Source: Tribonema minus (taxonomy: Eukaryota; Sar; Xanthophyceae; Tribonematales; Tribonemataceae). From it: a DNA stretch of 64,000 nt. Made by a program: the position numbers and the translations under genes. The stretch spans positions 620,001 to 684,000 of the forward strand of contig JAFCMP010000523.1 of the NCBI GenBank assembly GCA_017506865.1, in the 5' to 3' direction. The notes beneath the pieces were generated by a model that made no database searches, was not told where the DNA came from, and worked only from the letters and a program-made list of their open reading frames with translations. Position 1 is the first letter of the stretch, and the number at the start of each line of letters is the position of its first letter. Shown piece after piece: positions 26,901 to 38,712 of the stretch.

Positions 26901-29900
26901 TCCCAGTGGCAGCCCTATCGGCCTGCACAGCATCAGCTGCAGCAGCCTCTGCTGTTTCAGCATCTGTCGCCGTTGCTGCCGCCACGTCGCCGCTGGCAGT
27001 GGCATCTTCGGTTGCGCCAGCTGCTGCTGCTGCTGCTGCTGCGCGCCGCGACTTGCGTCCTGTGCGTTTCGTCCCCGCCGCGCCGTCGGCAGTTTCACCA
27101 GCTTGTGCCTGCTGTGCTACTGACTGTGCCTGTGGCTCTGCATGCAGGACAGCAACTTCAGCAGCAACTGCTTCAAGTGGCTTGCGCCCCTTGAGTTTCG
27201 CCCCGCCACTGTCATCTTCAACAGGAGCCGGTGCCGCTGCCGCCGCCGCAGCAGCAGCGGCAGCAGTTTCTGCCAACCGTGCAACATAGGAAGCCCATTT
27301 GGAGCTACGGATACGCTTGGCGCGTCCATGCGGCGGCTCCACAGCGCGATCGCCTCGCGCTTCTTGCTGCGCATCAGCGGCAGCCGATGTGTGATCAATG
27401 AGGGCTGCAGCAGCGCCGTCATCTGCAGCTGCGGCCGCGCCCTGCTGCGCGCGTCGCTCGCCATCGCCGCCCTTGCTCTCCGCACCCGCCTGCGCATCGG
27501 CAACATCCGGCGCCGCTGCTACTGCCGCGCCGTCCGGCTCCCCTGCTGCGCCCGCAGCGCCACCGCGCGCGGCACGCCGCCGGCGTCCCGCCTCCGCACC
27601 GCCGCCATCAGCAGCACCAGCGTCGGCCTGCGACGCCGCACGACCGCGCTTGCCCCGTGCAGGGCGGGTTGACGCAGCACTCGTGTCTGCTGTCTCTGCT
27701 GCTGCAGGTGCCGCGTCCGCACCGCTGCCCTCCGCCGCGGCAGCAGCATCTGCCGCTGGCGGCAGCTCCGCGACAACTGCTGCGGCTCCGCCGCTGCTGC
27801 TGCTGCTGGGCTCAGCGCGTGCCTCCTCGTCGGCGGCAGCGGCGGCGGGCGCATCGCCGTGCTCCGTCGCAGAGGGCGCGGCCTGCTCCTCCTGCACAGG
27901 CGACAAAGTGCGCTGTTCTGCCGCGCGCGCCGCAGCAGTCGCGGCCTGAGCATCATCGTCATCTGCAGCGCCGGATGTCGCCGCCGCCGCCGCCGCCGTT
28001 GTTGGGGCTTGCTGAGAAACCTCCTCCGCCTCGGCATGAACAGGCGCTGCCTCCACGCCCGCCGCAGCTTCTGCGTCATCCGCGATTGCAGCGTCCGGCA
28101 CATCAGCGGCTGCTGACGGCTGCCGCTTTCTGCTACCCTCCGGCTCGCTCGTGTGTCCAGGCGCAAGAGCCGCTTCGGCAGCGGCCGCCTTCGCGCCGCG
28201 CGGCATTCGCCGGCCGCCCCTGCGCTTTCCGCCGCTGCCGCCATCATCGCCATCAGGCGGCGCCGCACTCGCAACTTCCTTGGCAGCGCGTGCGCGTTTG
28301 CCGCGTGCGGGCGCGCGCTTCGCGGGCGCATGATCGCTGGCGTCAGAGCCGGCGCCGGCGGCAGCGTGGCCGTCGCCGTTGCCGTCATCGTCAGACGGAG
28401 CGCCTCTTGGGGCACCGCGCGCACGCCTGCTGCGCGCCGGCGTGCGCTTGGGCTGTGCTAACTGAGCCGCACCAGCTTCATGTGCAGTGGTTTCGTCCTC
28501 CTTCCCCGGTGGCTGTGCTGACGACGGCTCCTCTCGCGCGACTCCAGCCGCAGCCGCAGTTTCTGCTGCATTGTCGGCTGGTGCCGCGTTGGCTGCCGCG
28601 CCTGGCTGCGCTGCACCAGCAGTCGGTTCTGCGTCTGCAGGGGCAGCTTTCTCGGCAGCCCCCTCCTGCTCATCTGCTGCCTCCGCCTCCACCGCTGGTG
28701 CCGCCGGTGCCGCACTTTCTGCTGCCTTCGCCTCAGCGCCAGACACCGCAGTCGCTATTTCCAGCGCCACCGGCTCCTGCTGCTCTGCGGCAGCGGCGGC
28801 AGCTAGCTTGTCCTGCAGCGACAGTGCACCCTCAGCAGCACTTGCAGCCGCTGGTGAAGTGGCGTCAGCGCCAGTGCCTGCCGTGCCACCTTCGGCAGGT
28901 TCGTCAGGCGCCAGCTGAGCTGGTGTTGGCGGCTCCGCAGCCAAGTCGGCGCCTGCACCTGCAGTGCCTTCCGCCGCTGCGCCTTCGCTGCCCGAAGCGC
29001 CGTTGTCTGCTGGCGGCGCGTGCTTCCCTTGCTCCGGCGTCGACGGCTGCAGCTGCGTCGCCTGATCGTCATCATCGCCGGTGGCAGGCGACGGCGCGCC
29101 GTCACCTGCACCGTCACCGACCGCGTGCGCTGCGTCCATGTCAATCGGCGCCGGTGGAGAGCGCTGCTCGCCCGCCTCCTGCTCCTCTTCGCCCTCCGTC
29201 TCAGCATCGTCAGTCGGAGCATCATCACCCTCCACGCTTGCCGCCGCTTCCGCCGCCGCCGCTGCTGCTGCTGCTGCCGCCACCGCCGCCGCTGCTTGTG
29301 CCGCCGCCACCTCGTCCGCCTCCACAGGCTGCTCTTGCGTCCGCGCCTCATCTTCGCTGTACATGTGCGCATCTTCCGCCCCGTCCAGCCCAACCGCCAG
29401 CACCACGGAATCGTCGCTGTCGCTGTCGGAGGCCTCCCCTTCCGTCGCCTCCGCTGCAGTGACCGCCAGTGCGGCAGCAGCGGCGCCGGCCGCAACAGCA
29501 GCAGGTGTTGCTGCAGTGGACGCCTGTGGTGAGGATGCGACAGCTGCACTGGTGCTGCCAGCATCGCGCGGCGGCGACGGCGGCGGGGACAGCGTCGCCA
29601 CGCTGTCGTCGTCGCCGTCGCCTGCAACAGGCGCTGCGGCGTGTGTGACGAGCTGCGGCTGCGTGGGCATGTCCTGCTTTGAAGCAGAGGCGGCGACGGC
29701 GTCGTTGTTGTCATCCAGCAAGTCATTGAGGTCCGCTGCACTGGGATAAACCTGAGTCTCGCGCTCCCCCTCGGCGGCATCCTCCTCGTGCAGGTAGTGC
29801 TGATCGAATATGGCGACTGAGAAAGTGATGGAGCCGAAGCTGATGGTGGCGGGATTCTGGCGCATGTACATAGGCTTTCGAGCCGGAAGCCGGGTGCCGT

Positions 29901-30159
29901 CGTGCACTGTGCCGCCTTCAGAACCCAGGTCTTTGACGACAATCCGCACCCCGAGCTCTGTCCTGACGACGTCGATGAAGGCGTGCGAGCTGGCCACTCC
30001 AGCGCCAGCGGAGAGTTTGATATCGTTGCCGGGGGCAGAGCCCACAGTGTTCTCTCTCTCGTACAGGTTATACTGACTGTCGGTGGAGTCTCCTCCATCG
30101 TCGAGAATCTGCATGACACCCACAATCATGTCGTCTGGTGCTGAATCAGCCACAGACAT
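23905..30159 (-). CDS. MDC1-like DNA-damage mediator: FHA, long repeat region, tandem BRCT
   Basis: Exons 25348..30159, 24464..24673 and 23905..24126; 5244 nt, 1747 residues, all phase 0. An FHA-like domain lies at about residues 20-115. The tandem BRCT is at the C-terminus: first repeat VCFTGIVPG...LKRTAKLLAGL...TPEWLLASG, a linker EEKWKFNLAEALARA closely resembling human MDC1, then LSGYRVHAL...ELKQIV and TLIVLAHPDV in the second. Thr of FTG, and Arg and Lys of KRTAK, match the residues with which MDC1 holds the phosphorylated H2AX tail. The roughly 1400-residue middle is Ala/Glu-rich, with about 16 to 20 basic patches of RGRK/KRSR type every 40-80 residues and many SQ/TQ sites. Inferred role: chromatin-bound checkpoint mediator. 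The start at 30159 is chosen because the FHA domain follows; the frame stays open up to an ATG at 30438. Confidence 0.83.
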
Positions 30160-30785
30160 GATCACGTGTGCCACCTCTCTGCACGATCTGATAGCTTTCG
30201 CGCCCACAAGTCGTTGTTGGCGCTGCTGTTGCGAGACGCTGTGCAGGTCCTGTCTTGCACAAAAGCCCCAACTGCCGATCTTTGCAGCTGTGATCACTGC
30301 AGCCCCACAACTGCGCAGCAGCTCAAAAGCCCGTCCGATTCTCTCCAGAATGAGCCTACGTACTGACGCGGCTAGCCACACGGCGCGGCGCACCTCATCC
30401 TTTCTCCGAACAACAAACTTCAACCCATCAAACTTCAAAGTTGAACAGAGTGAAGAGAGACATATGTAGAAAACAATAAACGCTCGTGTTTGACTTTTTC
30501 AAAATACTGGCTGATGGATTGTTTTCTTCAAGACACACATCAGGGTCTGAAAATTGCAAAAGCCACCCCAGGCTGGCGAAGATCAGCGGGGCGCACGAAG
30601 CATGACTTTGGCCCTCAACCCTGGCAGCACTTGCACCTTTGTTTCAGCAGGCACGACTCCATCAGCAACGAGAGCAACATGAGCAACAGTTCAAGGCGTT
30701 ACAGCGCGCGCAGCAGATCCCTCGCTTGAGTGGCAGGCTTGAATGTACATTTTGAGGAAACAATATCTTGATGACTCTGCACGAC
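30160..30785. other. Spacer upstream of the MDC1-like gene
   Basis: Between the MDC1-like start (30159) and the ALG14 stop (30786), both on the minus strand. The frame of the MDC1-like gene remains open to an ATG at 30438, so a 93-residue N-terminal extension is possible, but its sequence shows no domain. Several acttcaa/caacttcaa motifs lie at 30414..30445. Confidence 0.45.
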
Positions 30786-33060
30786 TCAGAAGAATCGTCC
30801 CACATACTCCGCTCTTGGGTACTTGGCCGCCAGCTCTGGCCAATGCACAAGAAACCTGTGGCAGGCACGAGTGAGCAGGCATTGGAGTTGGGTGAGCTAC
30901 TGACCAGGGACGAATGATCTGAAGACAGTGGCTGACGAAAAGTACATCCGAAAACTGATGGATGAACATGGTCCGTGCGCGCATAACTGTGCTCATCATG
31001 AAGGCCACAACAGCGTCTCGTGTTCGTGTTCAAGCACACAGCGACTTGACGACTGAGTGCACACAGTGACCATGCTCAGAGCGGCGTTGTTGCTGCCGAC
31101 ACTTCGCCTCCGGTATTGTAACTTTCTCACCAGTGCAATTGAGTGCACGTGCAGCACCACTTGCAATTCTCCTGTTTAAGTCATAGAGCCATGCAACCGT
31201 GCTGTCACTCTCGGTAGACACAGGTTGGCTGTTACAAGCTCATCAGATGCCTTTACTCAATCCGTCGAAGCGGACCGTGGTGTCTGGCAGCCTTGCGATG
31301 CAAACAGTTTGTGCAAAAGTCCAGCTCCTGACTGCACATTACAGCGGCAGCTAAGCGCTACCCACCAATATGTCTGCAAGAAAGTGTGAACCCTATGACA
31401 GCAACTGTTTGCAATGACCAGGCACCCACCGGCAACTGCTACAGTACATCGACAGTACACTGCTGACCTGTCGGCCAGGGGGTACAGCAGCCAGCCTGTC
31501 AGGCTCAGCGTCTCCACGCGGCAGAAGCTCTCCACAAACACCAGCTTGGCGCGCGGCCGTATTGCAACCACCTTGAGCGCAAACACGCACGCGCAGATCG
31601 GCACGCACGTTCCTGCAAGGAGGCGTGAGTTGAACTCTGAGTCAGCAGGCAGAGGGTGACAGCATTCAGCGGAGAGCACCGACCACAGGGTGCAATTGAA
31701 AACAAGCTAAAGCTTGAGCTTTCCAGCGCGCAACAATGGTGTTATGGCGCACTATTTAAAGAAGGAGATGCTTGTCCATACCAGCTTAGACACGTGTATA
31801 GAGTGAGCAGAAGCGGGTACGTTGGGTGCACCACATGTTGCACATGGCAAGCAGCGCCAGAGTAGCGCGGTTCCACGCCCAAAATCACCCTTGCCACATG
31901 CACAGAGACTTCTGCTTGTAGGTAGGGCATGCACCATCACCATTTGTCGCACAGCAAATACACACATGCGTCCGCAGAGACTCGGATACACGCGACAGCT
32001 GCCTGTACCTGGGCCGTTGACGATGAGCACGTCCGGCCGCACGCAAGCCACGAGCCATGCGCAGCGGAGCATCGCCACCGCCGTCGTCGCACACGTAGAC
32101 GCCCACCCTTGCCCCACCTCCCTGCTGCGCGGGACCGTGTGCACCACTGTTGCTGCGGAGCCAGGGGCGGCATCTGCGTGGGGTATGCGGTCCGCGCTGG
32201 TGTGGTCGGTGGCGGCGATGACGTAGTGCAGCGGGGCGTACACATCGGTGGGAGCGCCCTGCGGTGGTTGAGACGATGAATGTGTGGGAGTGCGGTTGAC
32301 GAGGGATGAGGGATCGCTGTTGAGAGTATGAGCGCTGCTGGTGGTCAGAGCAACAGCGGTGGCGGTGGCGACAGGAGCATCTATGATGGCAGTTCATTGC
32401 GCAAGGCTCGTTTCTGCCAGGCTACAGGGTCGCTGGAAAACCTGGCCGCATCAAACACAGCGCACAGGCGGCAGCAGGACCTGATCAGCGCTGTGTTCCA
32501 AGTAGCATCCCTTGTGAGCTATGACATGTTGTGCAGCTCTACGCTCTCCAATTCTTTCGCACGGGCTCAAACCTGAATCATGACGACTGCACCTGTGCCT
32601 TGAAAACAGCTCTGACACGAGCATATTTTGATGGCACAATGAGATCACGAAAGTGGCTGATTGCCTCCCACTGCACACGTTAGGGGTACTTCACCTCGGC
32701 AGCCATGATACCGAAGCTGTCAAGGCACTAGAATCCCCTATCTTCCGCCACTTGCCTGCAACAGTTTGAGCATCTCTGTGGTGTGCCCGCCAGATCCCAG
32801 GACCACCATGGTCACCAGCGTGCCTGTGGGACCGTGACCATGTGTCCTAGCCGCCACTTTGGCAGCTCTGCGAAGTTCGGCAGAATGTACAGCAGCGTAC
32901 GCCTGCTCCCTAGCCCCTCGAGGTCGACTACGGTACGGAAGGCATCGACGAAGGCGTACACCCAGCAGAAGAGCTATGAGGAGCCAAGTTGTCAGATCTG
33001 AATCAAGCAGTGCATCAGCAGAGACTTTGATGGGCGGAATGATGATGCTGCTGCTGCTGC
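30786..33060 (-). CDS. ALG14: UDP-GlcNAc transferase subunit ALG14
   Basis: Membrane anchor subunit that recruits ALG13 to the ER and adds the second GlcNAc to dolichol-PP-GlcNAc in N-glycan assembly. Exons 32756..about 33060, 32009..32258, 31468..31612 and 30786..30855; the last three junctions are in phase. An N-terminal membrane segment WLLIALLLGVRLRRC is followed by VVLGSGGHTTEML, the family's GSGGHT motif. Then come YVIAATDHTSA, IPRSREVxQxW-like VPRSREVGQGW, NGPGTCVPIC (rebuilt across an intron), VFVESFCRVETLSLTG and a C-terminal HWPELAAKYPRAEYVG. The intron between the first two listed exons uses a GC donor (CAG|gcaagt). The first coding exon is not settled: the frame is open to a stop just beyond 33060 and has an acceptor-like tttgctgctgcag, so a short ATG exon probably lies upstream (one candidate ATG is at 33169). 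Ends on the 5' side are therefore approximate. Confidence 0.88.
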
Positions 33061-34394
33061 AGCAGCAAAGTCACTGGCTACTCAGCACCCCACCTGTGGG
33101 GCCACCAACCTAAGAAAATCAAGTTCAAGTTGACGTTGAAGTTCTCCACTTCAATGTAGCGTCGTCCATGTTAGTAGTGAGGCGGCTCATGCATGTCCTG
33201 TTCTGGCCTTTCGCTCGGCATGGAGTGTGGCAGTGCTTGATGGCATAAAACATGTCTCGGAGTCAACCCAAATGAACACGCTTCGACAGCTGGACACTAC
33301 TTTTCGTTGAGGCGAACCGCGCTACACTGCACGCTTGTCGCACAGACCGATGTTGAACGCAAAACCCACGACAAATTGTGCACGACAGCGGCACCGGGCC
33401 ACGCAGCCGCTTCCATGATAACAAAAAAGCGGCGGTTCGGCAAGCTCCAGTAAGCGAGGCTCTCATGCACATCCTGGTTCTGGCCTTTCGCACGGAATCT
33501 GTGGCAGCGCTTGATGGCATAACATACGTCGCCGCTTCCATGACCACAAAAGCGGCGGTTCGGTTCGTGCAGCGCAATCTGGTTGTGGCAAGCCATCATC
33601 ACGACCTGCCAGCTCTTTGTTCATGTTACCTGTGTGCTCTGCTGTTCTGAACGCAACTGCTATTGACAGTAGCAGCTATATTTGACGTGGACATGGTTGA
33701 TTGAGATGAAGCAGATTAAACGCCGGTTCAAGCCTGTACAGTAGCATGGCAATAATGCAAATTGCACATGACAGGTCATAGTGTGCTTGAGGAAATGGAT
33801 CAGGCATTGTTCGCAAAAAAAACAAGTGTCGGAAAAGCAGTGCAAGAGCGGTAGTGACTGAAGGGCGTATGCATGTATTGTCGGAGAACAATAGGATGAC
33901 GGGGGGCAACAGCTAGTGTACAGAACTCGATGAATAAAACAGTGGACAACTAGGATCTCCTGGGAGCGTAACCAGCAGGGCCTCGGTCTCTAGCATTCGT
34001 GACATAAGACCCTGCGACAGTGCATCTGTACGTGCCATGCAATCCTTCATGCGCATCGCACGCAGGCACAGCCTCTATGCGATTCCAGCGGGGACTGGCC
34101 TCCTACCAGCAGCAACGTTTTGCTTGCAGGCCCATCTACACCGGTAGGGCATTCATGCCCCCCCCAAACTTGATGTGCGTTCCTGGGGGGACGGCATCAC
34201 GACGTGTGTCTCAGTGCGCCGCAACGCGTGGAGCAATCCAAGAAATGTATTCGGGAAGAAAAATCCATACCACCCGACTTGAGAAGCCCCGTCGTAACAG
34301 AGGGCGTAAGGTACTAACAGGCCCCAGTGGAACGCCGGGTGCTGCTGCCGTCGTAAGCGCAAGCCGTGACGTGCCTCGGCAAAAATGGCAGCGC
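33061..34394. other. Intergenic region with diverged direct repeats
   Basis: Lies between ALG14 and the GDPD stop. Diverged copies of a 75-bp segment sit at about 33181..33255 and 33461..33535 (both with ctggcctttcgc...gcttgatggcata). A 35-bp segment is repeated at 33408 and 33530 (gccgcttccatga...agcggcggttcgg). No convincing exon is seen, though a small 5' exon of ALG14 may be here. Confidence 0.5.
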
Positions 34395-37300
34395 TCAACG
34401 CCCGCCGCGCAGCCTCCTGTGGCCGCTGCCGTTGCTGTTGGCGCTGCACAGGACGCAATTCCAGTAGTAGGTTACAGTTGCGGGCCAGTCGGAGAAGATG
34501 CTGATGACCCCCACCTGGCGGGCCAGCACATCCAGCACCTGCGCATGCAAACATACGTACGGGGGGCATACGTTATTGCAGTCCGTGGTGAGCACTGTTA
34601 TTCCAGGAAAGCTGGCAGCAATGTTTGCTGCAGTCTACCCTGGGCGAGGTGCGCCATGTATCACCCGCTCATAGCTGCGCCGCTCGTCTGCAGCAGAGTG
34701 TGCATGCTTATATATCCTTAGTGTATACCTTCAAGTGTGTGTATGCAAACACTTACACAACTCGCATTGCAGCGCTAGGACATCTCAAACAGCGCCCACC
34801 CATATGTCTGTACATTTTGAGGCACAAATGCGTTCATGTGCGCATGGGCATGCACAAAGCGTCGTGAGCAGCGCTCATTCGCAGTCTGCGATCGTCATTT
34901 GTCGTGTGCGGCGTGACCCTCGCGTTGCACTAGCGGTACATACCTTACCGTACTTCAAGAAGTATTTGTGTGGGCGTGTACTTCAAGTACACACTATGCA
35001 CCCACGAATTGTATTGCGGCGCCGAGGCATCATGAGGCGCTCACCTCTAGCGTGCGCCCGTCATTCGTCATGTACGGCGTGACGCTCGCATAGTAATAGT
35101 CGGCCGCGCCGCCCTTCTGCATAGGCGGCGAGCGCTCAAAGCTCCAGGTAATAATGTCCAGGCCCGCGGCGCGCGCCGCAGTGGCATAGGCGGAGGGGAC
35201 CACGGTGCCACTGCTGCCGATCGTGATGAGTGCGTACATGGCGGGGGCGACGATGTTGATGCCGTCAGCAACGATATCGTTGAAGTACTTGTTGAGGTCG
35301 CCGTTGCCCAGCGTAGCAATGCCGTTGTCGACCTATAGGGGGGGGGGGAGGGGGTTAATGTGGAGGTCAAGGAGGATTATGGGGGGCGGGGGGGGGGGGG
35401 GGGGGGTAATAAGAGACATTGCTTGCAAGAGCAATGGGCAAATGGTACAGTGAGGGTCGCTCCAGATATGGATTGGTATGCATAGGGTTCCATACACCAA
35501 ACAGCGAAGATGGGATGGCAGCAGCACTGAAGGCGACGTGATCGTCGCTGAGCATCCGCGTGCAACCTGCCAATATGGCCTGCTAGCTTGGTGCACAGAC
35601 AACGGCAGAATCATGCGTGTACACATCCAAAGCAGACTCAACATATGCACTTCAGACTCTGTTGAATTGTCAGAACTTGCAACTCACATTCTGATCCAGG
35701 TACACGGCCTGCTTGGCGAACTCCGGCTCGTTGGCGACGAGGTACAGCATGTCACCGCGCTCGAAAGACTGCAGCCAAACGCTGCTGGGCGGGATGTTGG
35801 CAGCCTTGTACTCGTTGACAATCTGCTGCACGAACTGCTCCTGCGTGTAGGTGCCCTGGTAGGGCATGGGGACCTGCATGCGGCAGTTGAAGATGATGCA
35901 AGTTCAACGTCAACCTTGACACACTGCTGTGGATGTGCCACAGCATCAGGTGCACAGCATCAGGTGCAAGACATTCAACTTAAAGGTGTACCTTGGATCA
36001 AGCCAGCCGTGCAGTGAGGATAAAAGTGCAAGGGGGGAGCTCACCATACGAGTCAAGAAGCGTGCTTGGCAAAAGGCATGTACAACATCGGTCATATCCA
36101 GCGTCACGGTGACAGTGCTCTGCGCGCATTCTTGGCGCGAGCAGCTGTCGAGAGGCGGCAAAATCGCCATGTGGCATACATGCAGGGGCCAGAAACATGC
36201 TGACGCATATGTCTGAAGTGCCATAACGTGAGCAGCTGTGCCAATTTCTGCTGAGCACATGTGCAACCGGCAGCTTTGCTGGACTGTTGTGTACACTTTG
36301 GCGTCTGGTTGAGCCCCTTGGCAGACCGATGCCTGCTAATGCTAGCGCACTAGTAGAGCTAAACATCACACGAGTGCACTGGAGTCATGCGCGCGTATGT
36401 GTGGGTGCACCCGTCACGCGTTTACAGGCGCTCATGCACACACGTCGCCAGGTCATTATGAGTCTGGCGGCGTCGCGCCGCTACTTGAAGTTCATGCAAA
36501 CAGCAGTGCTCAAACAGGCCAGCAGAGGGGCCATGCCATGTCGTACCCCTACATGAATGTAAGTCACATCTGCTAAGTCGTTGAGCCTCAAGCGAGTGCC
36601 ATGTGAACTTCGACTCTGCGATGGCAGTTGAACCGTGAAGCAACACCATACTTCGAAGCACATGATTGCGACACGCTACAAATAGGGGTTAGGGCGCGCC
36701 TACCCCCAAACCCTAACTTGCCCTACCCGCCACCCACCTCGGGGAGCTTGGCCTCGGGCGTGAACTTCTTCCCGAGCGACGACACCAGCCCAATGTAGTC
36801 GGCGTGGCTCATGAGCGTGCCGCACGTCGCATACAGATCCGTCCTGTAGAAGGGCGTTCCCTCGCCCACGTACGCCGCCGCCGTCGTCGCCGTCTTGTAC
36901 GCCGCGTCCATCTTGGCACACAGCGAGCGGAACTCGGCGAGCGTGATGTCGCTGGTGCAGCACTTGGCGCTGGCGGGCGTCGCGCCGTTGGCGGGGACGA
37001 ACGGCTGCGTGCACTTGGCCGCCAGCGGCGTCAGCAGGATGTTGGTGGTCTGGGGAGGAGAGTGAAGTGGTAGCGACGCGAGGGAGAATGCTGGTGAGCT
37101 TTAGGAGGGCCAGCGGTGGGGTCAAGGTTGGTTAGGTTAGGGGTAGGGTTGGGAGCAACACAGCTGCAACAGTGAGAGACGTAGATGGTCTGATTCCGTG
37201 AATTTGTCAGTGCAGTCGGACGCATTTGTAGTGCATGTGCCAGCGGGAGGTTACTGCTGGGGGAGCAGGACACATGTCATACAAATACCAGCGGTATTCT

Positions 37301-38712
37301 GGCTCAGCTGGGTGATGATGTGACACTCTACAAGCACACATGAAGAAGCTCACACCTGACCATGTGGTTTGTATTCATGGCGAATTCATTATGATGTGTG
37401 CAGCTCATGCGCTGAGCTACTCGGCATGCCGCAAAGGTCACTTAGGTGAACTGCAATGAACAACATGTACGCGAGCCATGTCATTGGATGACTCTGAATA
37501 ATGTCATGCCATGGACGAAGCTGCCACAATCCTCGGTGATCATCATGCACGTGAGGTACGTGGCTGCAGCGAACTGTGAGGGTATATGTTCAAAGAGCTG
37601 CAGCTTTAAGCGCAAGTCTTAAACACGTCCATCACAACTGACTCTTGTCTATACACGATCAGTCCAAAATACTGCACATCAACTTTGAAACGCAGGCGGC
37701 CCAGGTGACTGGGTCAACACGGACGGAATATGCCCTGCATTTGTTGAGCACGACTGCGCTACGGACATACAGTGTGCGTCAAGATAAAGTCTGCTTTGTG
37801 ACAGCTCTAGAGTAAAGTTGCCAGTAAATTTGAACTTTGTGAGTGAACTGTCACGTACCGTGTGAAGATCACATTGGCTGTGCCTGCAACACAGGGCACA
37901 ACAGAAGAGGGGCTTGCGTAAGACACAAACGGATTACATCTGGCATGATATTGTGCAGCCTCTTGCACACATGAGGTCGTGGGCACGCGGCACGCACATA
38001 CTCTTGTGATAATTTGGTCTTGACACAGGCAAGCATGATGCAGCAGTGCGTTTGATTGGAGACTTTCAACCTCAAATGTCAGCGTCCGCGGTTTGTGAGT
38101 CACACATATCAGGCTCAACTGCATTCATGCATTTAATTGGTGTACATGAACGCAGGTGACTCAGAGGTTGAAGAGACTATGTAGGCACGAGGTCCCCAGA
38201 CCGTTGGCAACAAAAATGCGGATCACACCTATCATGCCCACTGACTTGCCCTCAGTTGAATGGCTCGTGGAATTTCTGCTCATGATACCGTTGCCACCTT
38301 CACTGCTGGCGCTTACATAGTATGTGAACGGCGAGATTTAGTGCGACCAACGACAACAACTGTAACATCAACAGAATGACCCAGTTTACCTGCACACCAG
38401 CTGCTTGTCCTTGGTAAATGTCACATCACATTCAATCACGCCTGCGCCTTGTCTAGCAGCAGCTCGGACTCCCTCTGCGGTGTGCTCCGGGAACTGCAGT
38501 GGCGCGCCTCTGTGTGAAATGATAAAGTCATTGGTCTTGAAATCCTTCACAGAGCACGTTTCGAGCTGTTGCTTGAGCGGTGAGCCAGCGTCCATTTTGC
38601 TAACAAGATAGTACGGCCTCGGCCCGAGCTGTATCTGGTTGTCGGCGGGCTGAGTGGCGAAGGCCCTGGCATCTAGCAACGCGCAAGCGACGGCGATTTG
38701 CTGAAACCTCAT
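34395..38712 (-). CDS. Secreted glycerophosphodiester phosphodiesterase (GDPD family)
   Basis: Hydrolyses glycerophosphodiesters to sn-glycerol 3-phosphate and an alcohol. Exons 38390..38712, 37859..37883, 36738..37049, 35688..35873, 35045..35332 and 34395..34538 sum to 1278 nt (425 residues) with every phase matching. The first 20 residues resemble a cleaved signal peptide. Catalytic motifs of the TIM-barrel family are present: [13 protein letters not shown] (His about 67), [11 protein letters not shown] (Glu and Asp metal ligands) and [10 protein letters not shown], split over two introns, with the second His. Later segments [41 protein letters not shown] and [20 protein letters not shown] match the long plant/protist type of GDPD. 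Paired cysteines suggest an extracellular or vacuolar enzyme. The 25-nt exon is the smallest in the gene but reads perfectly in frame. Substrate is not predictable. Confidence 0.9.

Noticed and set aside
27657-29462. 601-residue plus-strand open frame opposite the MDC1-like gene
   Set aside because: Pro/Arg/Leu-rich shadow of a GC-rich Ala/Glu coding strand; no domain, while the opposite strand carries FHA and BRCT domains.
32859-33000. Minus-strand frame reading VYAFVDAFRTVVDLEGL beside ALG14
   Set aside because: Looks protein-like, but the frame one base away gives a membrane segment leading directly into GSGGHT, as expected for ALG14.
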